Assembly (NCBI GenBank): GCA_003154055.1
Contig: PMCH01000174.1
Span: 24,113-29,228, forward strand
DNA length: 5,116 nucleotides
Reading direction: 5' to 3'
From: Acidobacteriaceae bacterium
GTDB taxonomy: Bacteria; Acidobacteriota; Terriglobia; Terriglobales; Acidobacteriaceae
The notes beneath the pieces are model-generated. The model had not been told where the DNA came from. It saw nothing but the letters and a program-made list of their open reading frames with translations, and searched no databases. The position numbers were made by a program, and so were the translations under genes. Positions 1 through 5,116 of this stretch are shown piece by piece. Numbering within the stretch: position 1 is the stretch's first letter; every line of letters begins with the position of its first letter.

Positions 1-903
1 GGCCCGCACGGAACGAACTACACCCTCTTCGTGGATGTGAAGAGCGTCACCGACGAGAACGGACACAAGCTGAAGTATGACTCCAGTAAGTCGGGAGCTT
101 ACCGCGATCTGAAGATCTACATCCCCGGCGCGGTGGACACAACCCGGGTGGTGAATATCGACTACACCGTGGGCAACGCGGTTCGCTTCTTCGACAACAA
201 CGACGAGTTTTATTGGAACGTGACCGGCAACGACTGGCCGGTGCCGATTGAGCACGCCTCGGCGTTCGTGGCCCTGCCGGAAAGTGCGTCGGGCGGATTG
301 CGCGCGCAAGCCTTCACCGGAACCTACGGCTCGGCGGAACATGAGGCGACTTCGGAAGTCAAAGGCGCCGACGTCATGTTCGAAACCACCAATCCCCTGC
401 CAATGCGCGGCGGGATGACCATCGATATCTTCATTCCGCAGGGAGTGTTGAAAGAACCGGGCGCGCTGACGAAGTTTTTCCGGTTCCTCGGTAGCAATCC
501 GATCGTCTTTCTTCCGTTCGTGACTCTGGCGGGGATATTTGCACTGTGGTGGTACAAGGGGAAGGATCCGGACCCGGGCGTGTCCGTTGCCCCGATGTAC
601 GAACCGCCGCAAGACATGTCGCCGGCGGAAGTAGGGGCCCTGGTGGATGATGAAGTTGATCCTCGCGACATTACTTCCACCATTGTGGACCTGGCCGTCC
701 GAGGCTTCATCAAAATAGAGGAGACGCCTCCCGAAGGGCTCATCTTTAAAACGAAGGACTACATCCTGCATTCGCTGAAATCGCCCACCGAGTGGACGAA
801 GATCGCGCCCCACGAACAGGTCATGCTGAATAACATCTTCGCGGGCGGCTCCACCGAGACTCGCCTCTCCAGCCTGAAGAACCGTTTCTATACGGCGGTT
901 CCC

Positions 904-907
904 AAAA
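904..907 (+). other. Frameshift site 1 in the DUF2207 gene (frame 1 to frame 2)
   Basis: Homology-like sequence leaves frame 1 after Phe-Tyr-Thr-Ala-Val-Pro and resumes in frame 2 as Lys-Phe-Glu-Gln-Asp-Val-Met-Gly. Removing one A from the AAAA run restores a continuous reading (V-P-K-F-E-Q-D-V). The exact base is uncertain within about 901-912; removing the C at 910 instead would give V-P-K-I-E-Q-D-V. Confidence 0.75.
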
Positions 908-1453
908 TTCGAGCAAGACGTCATGGGATCCCTCAAGAACAAAGGCATGTACCTGGTGGACCCCGATTCGGCGATTGGTTATGGCGTCGTGGGCGCCCTG
1001 GTCATCGTGGCTCCGTTTGTGATCGTGCAGGTTCTGGGATGGAAAGATTTGTTCGCTTCCATACCTCTGGTGGTCCTGTCGGTGGCAATTTCTGCGGTGA
1101 TCTGGTGGTTGTTCGCGCGGCAGCTTACCGCGAAAACGGTGCGCGGCGGGCGCACGCGTGTCGCCATTTTGGGCTTTCAGGAATTCATGAACCGCGTGGA
1201 TGCGGACCGTATCAAGCGCATGCCACCCGACACATTCGAAAAGTTTCTGCCTTATGCCATGGCGCTCGGAGTGGAGCACCACTGGGCACAGGCCTTTGCG
1301 GGAATCATAAAAGACCCGCCCAGTTGGTACAGTTCGCCCGGCGGTCCTGTCATGTTCAATCCCATCTTCTTCTCCAGTTCGATGCACAGCATGGCCAGCG
1401 ACATGCACCAGGTCTTCGTATCATCGCCGCGGGCAAGCTCAAGCGGGTCCGGA

Positions 1454-1456
1454 TTT
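1454..1456 (+). other. Frameshift site 2 in the DUF2207 gene (frame 2 to frame 3)
   Basis: Frame 2 reads Ser-Ser-Gly-Ser-Gly-Phe and then degenerates into an Arg/Trp-rich string that is the out-of-frame reading of GGN codons. Removing one T from the TTT run puts the Gly-rich tail in frame with the preceding Ser-Gly-Ser-Gly linker and leads to the TAG at 1521-1523. Confidence 0.75.
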
Positions 1457-1520
1457 CGGTGGTGGCGGCGGTGGTGGATTTTCGGGCGGCGGCTTCGGCG
1501 GTGGCGGGGGCAGCGCGTTC
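1457..1520 (+). repeat. Low-complexity GGN tract encoding the Gly-rich C-terminal tail
   Basis: In frame 3 this stretch encodes a run of seven Gly, then Phe-Ser, three Gly, Phe, five Gly and Ser-Ala-Phe. Gly-rich tails of this kind are typical of DUF2207 proteins. Such tracts are prone to sequencing and replication slippage. Confidence 0.7.
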
Positions 1521-1522
1521 TA

Positions 1523-1541
1523 GGCGTTGTCCAGAAGCGCC
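1523..1541. terminator. Short hairpin between convergent genes, possible weak bidirectional terminator
   Basis: GGCGTT and AGCGCC can pair (six pairs including one G-T) around a 7-base loop. The hairpin sits in the 22-bp gap between the two facing stop codons. There is no clear T tract on either side, so an intrinsic terminator is only a possibility. Confidence 0.2.
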
Positions 1542-1545
1542 AATC

Positions 1546-2742
1546 TCATGGCCGTCGTGATGCCATGGCCTTTCTCAGGGGAGGCACGGTCTCGGTACGG
1601 CGATTCTTGAGCGCCAAAGCCAGCGCGGTTTTGCCTTGATTGTTCTTGGCCGAAACATTAGCTCCGCTCTTGAGCAGCAAGTCGACAGTTTTGGCGTCCT
1701 CATATCCACCCTTCGAAGCGGCTAGAATCAAGGCAGTATCGCCGTTCTTGTTCCTCGCTTCAATATTGGCCCCTCTGGAAAGAAGCACCTTGGTCGCGTC
1801 CCCGGAGGGCAAGCCACTTCCGGATGCCGAAAGCAGCAGCGCAGTGTTGCCATCCCTGTCTTTGGCTTCGATGCGGGCACCCTTGTCAAGCAGTAACACC
1901 ACGTTCGCGGTTCGGCCAGCGGAGGCTGCCGCCATCAGTGCCGTGCCTCCCGCTTTGTTCTTGGCATTGACATTGGCTCCTTTCTCCAACAGGAGTCTCA
2001 TGGAGTCGAGCGTTTCTGGCATGTCAATCACGGCGCATTCACACGCTGCCCCAATCAGGGCGGTGCTGCCGTACTTGTCTGTGGCTTCAGCGTCCGCTCC
2101 CTTTTCCAGCAATGAGCGCACAACGCCACTTTGGCCAAATTCCGCCGCCCGCATCAGCGGCGTGGCGCCCTCTTCGTCCCGCGCTTCGATGCTGGCTCCG
2201 TACTCAAGAAGCAATCTCACAGTTTCGGCGTCGTCCATAGCTGGGAATCTGACTGTATCGCCCCGCTCTTGATTTCGTTGGCCCTGAGTTGGTTCCGCCG
2301 TGGCGGGCATAACCTGCACGACCAGAGGCCGTGATTCGCCCATGGCAAACAGTGCTTCGTTCTTAGTCTTGAGGTCTGCTCCTCTTTCCAGGAGCAGCTT
2401 CACCTTTGGTGCATTTCCTTCCCTCGCTGCCGCAAAGAGCGCGCCTTCTCCGTTCAGACCTCCGACAACAGGGTCGGCACCCTTCTCCAGCAGCAGCCTC
2501 ACCGTATCGGGATGGCCGTAATTCGCCGCAAGGGCGAGCGCTGTCGAGCGGTCTTGATCTTTGGCCTCGATATGTGCCCCGTCCTGTAATAAACGCTGAA
2601 CGGACACCGTATCGCCCTTTCGAGCGGCTTGAAGTAGTTCGGCGTCCAGCTTTGCAGAATCGATCGGTCGTCTTGCACAGCCAATCCCTACGCCAACGAG
2701 GAGGCACAGCAGAACCATTGTCAGGCAGCGGGCTAGTGTCAT
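1546..2742 (-). CDS. Exported ankyrin-repeat protein, possible lipoprotein
   Basis: This is a 398-residue protein. Residues 1-22 form a signal peptide: Arg5, a hydrophobic core MVLLCLLVGVGIG, then Cys22. Cys22 could be a lipidated cysteine, but Gly at -3 is atypical for a lipobox, so cleavage by signal peptidase I or II is undecided. The rest is an ankyrin solenoid with about nine to ten repeats (about 33-61, 64-95, 98-127, 128-189, 191-222, 224-261, 264-295, 297-330, 332-367 and a C-terminal cap from 369). It shows the recurring TALxxAAxxG...VxLLLxxGAxxxAK pattern. Repeat 4 is interrupted by an insertion of about 37 residues (134-170). Ankyrin repeats bind other proteins; no catalytic domain is visible and the partner is unknown. 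The ATG at 2742 begins 11 bp after the mttB stop, so the gene is probably translated from the mttB transcript. The Shine-Dalgarno sequence is weak (AAGAAG, 2745-2750). The internal ATG at 2718 has none and would shorten the signal peptide. Confidence 0.9.
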   Translation of the reverse strand: MTLARCLTMVLLCLLVGVGIGCARRPIDSAKLDAELLQAARKGDTVSVQRLLQDGAHIEAKDQDRSTALALAANYGHPDTVRLLLEKGADPVVGGLNGEGALFAAAREGNAPKVKLLLERGADLKTKNEALFAMGESRPLVVQVMPATAEPTQGQRNQERGDTVRFPAMDDAETVRLLLEYGASIEARDEEGATPLMRAAEFGQSGVVRSLLEKGADAEATDKYGSTALIGAACECAVIDMPETLDSMRLLLEKGANVNAKNKAGGTALMAAASAGRTANVVLLLDKGARIEAKDRDGNTALLLSASGSGLPSGDATKVLLSRGANIEARNKNGDTALILAASKGGYEDAKTVDLLLKSGANVSAKNNQGKTALALALKNRRTETVPPLRKAMASRRP

Positions 2743-2753
2743 AGCTTCTTGAA

Positions 2754-4214
2754 TTATCCCGTCACTCTTGCAGGCTCGATTCCCGGCAGTTCCTTCAACC
2801 CCGCCGAGCGCGTCACCCGTAACGCAACCTCCATCAGCCGCTTTTCGTTATCAGCAGAGATCGCTGGTCTCTCGTAGGAATTTAGCAAATCGTGAACTCG
2901 CACTTGGGCGCGGGTAAAGATATCTTCCGGAATACTGCCTTCCGGGATTTCTCCACGGTGAGTCACCGACGACGGAAAGTGTTGTTCGCTGCGAAACAGA
3001 GTCCGCGTTTCTTTCAGCTTCAGGAACTCTCCGCTCAACCCGATCTGCTCGAACATCCCGGTTGCGAATGTGGGGAAGTTCGTTTCGAGTCCGCGCTGGA
3101 GGCGCTGGGCGGAGGCGATGGCCTCCGCGTCGATGACCAGCTTTTCCAGGCTGTGACAGGCGAGGGAGTCGAGCATGCCCGCACCCGAAATCATGTTGAT
3201 TCCCGCCAGCGCTCCCAACGCAGCCGAGGTGGCGCTTTCCATGCCGGCCTGGGCGTCGATCCGCTTGGACTCGGTCGCCACCATGTAGCCGTGGGTCGGT
3301 AGGCCAAGGTGCTTTCCGACCTGAGCGCAAGCCAGGTCGAGCATGACCGTCTCGATGGCACCCATGGGTGTACCGCCGCTCGACATGTCGAAGATGGCGG
3401 GCGCACCTCCCCAGACAATCGGCGCACCCGGGCCAGCAAGCTGATGGATCGTAAGTCCGCTCAGGCACTCAGCCGCATGCTGCACGACGGAACCGATCAG
3501 CGTTACGGGAGCGGTTGCGCCCGCCAGCGGCATGGAGACGATCTCTGCCGGAACTCCGGCGCGAGCGAGTTGCACAATGTTTTCCGAAGCGAAATCAGAC
3601 CAGTTCAAGGGCGGTGACGGGCAGACATCGAACACCGCGCGCGGCTTCTGCCGGAGCCGGTCGGCGCCGCCCGCGTCGGCGGCCAGCAATTCAAGCATGG
3701 CCTGAAGCGTCGGCCCGCTGAACGCCCCCGTTACCACCGGCTTGTTGGAATACCACAGCACCACCAACAGACGGTAGAAGTCGCCAATCTCCTGGGGAAC
3801 GTCGTTGCACACCATGGCCGTCGACTGCGCGGCATACTCGGGCAACTGCTCGGTGATTTGCACCAGGCGGGCGAGGTCAGCAGCCTGAGCCAGGCGCGGC
3901 AGGCCGCTCGCGGGGTCGAGGATGTTCAGGCAGGACGATCCGGGATCGAAATGAATGTCGTCTCCACCATAGTGCACAGCGGCGGCGCCGTCTCGCGTGT
4001 AGAGAAAGAACTCTTTCGGCGCGGAGTCGAGGGCGCGGCGGACCACGGACTCCGGAATGTGCGCGACGCCATCGGCAACGCGCGCGCCGGCCGAGCCGAG
4101 CAGTTCAGCGGCCACCGGTGCGACCTTCACGCCCGGACGTTCCAGCAACTGGAAGGCTTCGGCCAGTACTTTCTCAACGGTGGCAGAATCGAGGAGTTGA
4201 AGTTTCGGTCGCAT
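2754..4214 (-). CDS. MttB-family (trimethylamine methyltransferase-like) protein, non-pyrrolysine type
   Basis: The protein is 486 residues, close to the roughly 470-500 usual for the family. It begins MRPKLQLLD and continues with the typical helical LERPGVKV segment. Family-like motifs include FDPGSS (about 90-95), MPLAGATAPVTL (228-239), the GGAPAIFDM region (269-277), DAQAGMESATSAALGALAGINMISGAGML (320-348, a strongly conserved TIM-barrel stretch) and KLVIDAEAI. Archaeal MttB transfers methyl from trimethylamine to a corrinoid protein and contains pyrrolysine encoded by an in-frame TAG. This gene has no internal TAG, so it belongs to the non-Pyl branch. Members of that branch studied so far use quaternary amines such as glycine betaine, proline betaine or carnitine. 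The substrate here cannot be assigned, and no corrinoid protein gene is adjacent. An in-frame TTG at 4235 would add seven residues, but it lacks a ribosome site and overlaps the likely promoter. ATG 4214 with GGAGG just upstream is preferred. A demethylase role in the cytoplasm is inferred from the family. Confidence 0.9.
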   Translation of the reverse strand: MRPKLQLLDSATVEKVLAEAFQLLERPGVKVAPVAAELLGSAGARVADGVAHIPESVVRRALDSAPKEFFLYTRDGAAAVHYGGDDIHFDPGSSCLNILDPASGLPRLAQAADLARLVQITEQLPEYAAQSTAMVCNDVPQEIGDFYRLLVVLWYSNKPVVTGAFSGPTLQAMLELLAADAGGADRLRQKPRAVFDVCPSPPLNWSDFASENIVQLARAGVPAEIVSMPLAGATAPVTLIGSVVQHAAECLSGLTIHQLAGPGAPIVWGGAPAIFDMSSGGTPMGAIETVMLDLACAQVGKHLGLPTHGYMVATESKRIDAQAGMESATSAALGALAGINMISGAGMLDSLACHSLEKLVIDAEAIASAQRLQRGLETNFPTFATGMFEQIGLSGEFLKLKETRTLFRSEQHFPSSVTHRGEIPEGSIPEDIFTRAQVRVHDLLNSYERPAISADNEKRLMEVALRVTRSAGLKELPGIEPARVTG

Positions 4215-4217
4215 GTG

Positions 4218-4222
4218 CCTCC
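4218..4222 (-). promoter_or_regulatory. Shine-Dalgarno site deciding the mttB start
   Basis: Read on the minus strand, GGAGG lies 3 bases before the ATG at 4214. The spacing is short but the match is strong. The competing TTG at 4235 has no comparable purine-rich site upstream. Confidence 0.65.
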
Positions 4223-4235
4223 GGGCGAAGTGCAA

Positions 4236-4264
4236 ATACTACCAGCGGCAGGGATTGCCGTCAG
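4236..4264 (-). promoter_or_regulatory. Candidate sigma70-type promoter for the mttB-ankyrin operon (extended -10)
   Basis: On the minus strand, CTGACG (4264-4259, 4 of 6 to TTGACA) is followed after 17 bases by TAGTAT (4241-4236, 4 of 6 to TATAAT). TGG immediately precedes the -10, giving the extended -10 pattern TGn. Transcription would start near 4229, leaving a leader of about 15 bases before the mttB ATG. The prediction is by eye only. Confidence 0.4.
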
Positions 4265-4386
4265 TGATCGGGGACCAGACCGAACCTGGGCCGCGTGAGG
4301 TTTGTCACAAGCGGTAGTGCCCAGTGTCACGGCGAAGCGTTCGACAGCGTCGCAGAATGTTGGATGCGAGGGAGATGTGTCGTCGC

Positions 4387-4392
4387 GGGAGG
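4387..4392 (+). promoter_or_regulatory. Shine-Dalgarno site deciding a GTG start
   Basis: GGGAGG lies 5 bases before the GTG at 4398. This is the best ribosome site in the region and fixes the start of the 128-residue protein at a GTG codon, not at the upstream in-frame TTG at 4302. Confidence 0.7.
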
Positions 4393-4397
4393 TGGTT

Positions 4398-4784
4398 GTG
4401 TCCAAAGCGAAGCCGGATACCCTGACTTTCCTGAAAGAGGAGTTAGCCTTTTTGGAGCGTGGCGGCTACGGCGGTTCGCTCCCCTGGAGACCAGTTTCGA
4501 TTTTCATGGACTCGCCATCCTGTCCCAACCGCCTGGATAAGGACAAGTCCACTCCCTGCCAGCATTGCTGGTTGTACCAGTTCATCCCCGAGCAGTTCCA
4601 GCAGGAGCCCGGCCCCTGCCAATTCATTACATTGAACGCCGACCGTGAGTCGGTCCACAGCATGAGCCGGCAATACCGGCCGGACGAAGTAGAACAGGCA
4701 GTCCGGAACTGGCTCAAGACGGAGATCCGGCGGCTGGAGTCGCCTGCGCAAAGAGAAGGGCCTGCAGCCATCGGCGCGAATTGA
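4398..4784 (+). CDS. Hypothetical protein with four cysteines (128 aa), probable metal-binding small protein
   Basis: This is a 128-residue soluble protein starting at GTG 4398, with GGGAGG 5 bases upstream. The order is an N-terminal helix (TLTFLKEELAFLERGGYG, about 8-25), a Pro/Trp-rich turn (LPWRPVSIFMDSPSC), a cysteine region with Cys42, Cys54, Cys57 and Cys74 (C-x11-C-x2-C-x16-C), and a C-terminal amphipathic helix (DEVEQAVRNWLKTEIRRLE, about 96-114). The spacing suggests a zinc or other metal site, but no ligand can be proven. There is no signal peptide or membrane segment, so it is probably cytoplasmic. From memory it resembles a small family of uncharacterised proteins in Acidobacteria; the function is unknown. 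It diverges from mttB across 183 bp and precedes another four-Cys protein by 99 bp. A longer reading from TTG 4302 adds 32 residues of low-quality sequence with no ribosome site and was not chosen. Confidence 0.75.
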   Translation: MSKAKPDTLTFLKEELAFLERGGYGGSLPWRPVSIFMDSPSCPNRLDKDKSTPCQHCWLYQFIPEQFQQEPGPCQFITLNADRESVHSMSRQYRPDEVEQAVRNWLKTEIRRLESPAQREGPAAIGAN

Positions 4785-4822
4785 CGCCGCCACCCAGTCA
4801 CCCGTGGCCTGCCACGCGGCGT
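4784..4822 (+). terminator. Nested GC-rich inverted repeat between the two small genes
   Basis: An outer pair, ACGCCGC (4784-4790) with GCGGCGT (4816-4822), encloses a tight inner hairpin, CGTGG-CCTG-CCACG (4803-4816). It begins at the last base of the upstream TGA stop. The sequence after it is TGTTAAA, not a T run. It may be a weak terminator, an attenuating or mRNA-stabilising structure, or chance. The inner and outer stems share base 4816, so they cannot both form completely. Confidence 0.3.
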
Positions 4823-4873
4823 TGTTAAACAGCAAGAATCAGCGGAAGCCAGCTGGGATTACCGTAGTCGGCT

Positions 4874-4878
4874 GGAGG
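4874..4878 (+). promoter_or_regulatory. Shine-Dalgarno site for the 74-aa gene
   Basis: GGAGG lies 5 bases before the ATG at 4884, which supports both the start and the reality of this short gene. Confidence 0.7.
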
Positions 4879-4883
4879 ACGTC

Positions 4884-5108
4884 ATGCTCTCCCATTGTTT
4901 GAACCCGTCCTGCAATGCCCAATTCCGTTACCTCCATGAGGGCCGGATATTCAAAATAGAACAGGTTGTGGCTTCGCCCGATGATTCCGATCCCCAGCAT
5001 CTGGTCGAACACTATTGGCTTTGCGGACCCTGCAGCTTGCTGCTGAAAGTGGTAGTCGAGAACGGAGTGATCAGCACCCACCCGATTCACCCTGAAAAGG
5101 CCGCGTGA
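4884..5108 (+). CDS. Small zinc-ribbon-like hypothetical protein (74 aa)
   Basis: The protein is 74 residues with an ATG start, GGAGG 5 bases upstream and a TGA stop. Cys5 and Cys10 (CLNPSC) plus Cys47 and Cys50 (CGPC) form two knuckles about 36 residues apart, the layout of a small treble-clef or zinc-ribbon fold. The first knuckle is followed by FRYLHEGRIFKIEQ, and WLCGPC is preceded by HYW. A short C-terminal beta-like segment (LLLKVVVENGVIS) follows. There is no membrane segment or signal peptide. From memory, proteins with NPSCxxxFRYL...YWLCGxC are frequent, uncharacterised and often multicopy in Acidobacteria. No function is known; a DNA, RNA or protein-binding zinc domain is inference. 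It may be co-transcribed with the 128-residue gene upstream, although the 99-bp gap with a hairpin could separate them. Confidence 0.78.
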   Translation: MLSHCLNPSCNAQFRYLHEGRIFKIEQVVASPDDSDPQHLVEHYWLCGPCSLLLKVVVENGVISTHPIHPEKAA

Positions 5109-5116
5109 ACGGCGGC

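Larger units (their letters stand above)
1..1523 (+). pseudogene. DUF2207 (YciQ-like) membrane protein, 5'-truncated by the window edge, two frameshifts
   Basis: The gene enters the window already in frame (Gly-Pro-His-Gly-Thr-Asn from base 1), so its start and any signal peptide lie upstream. Frame 1 (1 to about 903) encodes the beta-rich extracytoplasmic DUF2207 domain, a membrane helix (about 496-555), the WWYxxGKDPDPG junction and the cytoplasmic segment with EVGALVDDEVDPRDITSTIVDLAVRGFIKIEE. Frame 2 (about 905-1453) continues with LKNKGMY, two membrane helices (about 974-1036 and 1049-1114) and the family signature FEKFLPYAMALGVEHHWAQAF followed by PPSWY. Frame 3 (about 1455-1523) gives the Gly-rich tail ending Ser-Ala-Phe and the TAG stop at 1521-1523. 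All three pieces match consecutive parts of one DUF2207 protein, about 507 residues within the window. The family is found in many bacteria and its function is unknown. Without correction, frame 1 stays open to 1560 but encodes nonsense after about residue 290. Either assembly errors or true decay would explain it. Family identity is confident; pseudogene status is not. Confidence 0.8.

Noticed and set aside
821..1408. 195-codon open frame on the minus strand
   Set aside because: It lies antisense to the DUF2207 gene. Its translation is His/Arg-rich with no recognisable domain.
908..1560. Frame 1 continuation of the DUF2207 gene, open to 1560
   Set aside because: After about 907 the frame 1 translation is Arg/Gly/His-rich noise, while frame 2 and then frame 3 carry the recognisable family sequence. 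The open frame is a consequence of high GC.
1640..2272. 210-codon open frame on the plus strand
   Set aside because: It is exactly antisense to the ankyrin repeats. Its Ala/Leu/Ser periodicity mirrors the repeat codons, so it is a shadow.
2892..3302. 136-codon plus-strand open frame opposite mttB
   Set aside because: It is antisense to a well-supported gene and has no ribosome site or domain.
2851..3468. 205-codon open frame on the minus strand, out of frame within mttB
   Set aside because: It is a different frame of a gene whose own frame has clear family motifs. The translation is Arg/Pro/His-rich and unlike a real protein.
4302..4330. TTGTCA followed by TGTCAC as a plus-strand promoter for the small genes
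   Set aside because: The -35 match is good, but the best -10 at 17-base spacing matches only 3 of 6, which is too weak to annotate.
4302..4397. N-terminal extension of the 128-residue protein from TTG 4302
   Set aside because: There is no ribosome site before the TTG and the extension has no helix or domain character. GTG 4398 has a near-ideal site at the right spacing.
4443..4835. 130-codon minus-strand open frame
   Set aside because: It is antisense to the four-cysteine gene, whose strong ribosome site and structured protein make the plus strand the better call.
4839..5090. 83-codon minus-strand open frame
   Set aside because: It is antisense to the 74-residue zinc-ribbon-like gene, which has a strong ribosome site and paired Cys motifs.

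Overview
The window is a fairly GC-rich bacterial chromosomal segment (about 55-60% GC by eye). It carries four intact protein genes and one broken one, and I see no rRNA, tRNA, CRISPR array, insertion sequence or prophage gene. The two small four-cysteine proteins at the right end resemble, from memory, hypothetical families common in soil Acidobacteria (Koribacter / Sulfotelmatobacter type). My best guess is therefore an acidobacterial genome or metagenome contig. That assignment is inference only.

Layout. Positions 1-1523 (+) hold the 3' part of a DUF2207 (YciQ-like) membrane protein gene. Its reading frame is broken twice, at about 904-907 and about 1454-1456. Each break is explained by one extra base in an A or T run, and the natural family C-terminus (a Gly-rich tail ending in Ser-Ala-Phe) is reached only after both shifts. 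Facing it, 22 bp away, is an operon-like pair on the minus strand: a non-pyrrolysine MttB-family methyltransferase (4214-2754) followed after 11 bp by an exported, possibly lipid-anchored ankyrin-repeat protein (2742-1546). Diverging from mttB across a 183-bp intergenic region are two small plus-strand genes, 4398-4784 (128 aa, four Cys) and 4884-5108 (74 aa, CxxxxC...CxxC). A 99-bp gap containing a GC-rich hairpin separates them. No gene-free stretch exceeds 183 bp.

How they work together. The mttB-ankyrin pair is probably co-transcribed from an extended -10 promoter just upstream of mttB. MttB-family enzymes move a methyl group from a methylated amine to a corrinoid protein, but no corrinoid protein or reductive activase lies in the window, so the substrate cannot be inferred here. 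The two small genes look like metal-binding proteins of unknown role. The DUF2207 gene appears unrelated to the others and convergent with them. The window is mostly ordinary. The points most worth a second look are the double frameshift, the MttB-ankyrin pairing and the two undescribed Cys-motif families.
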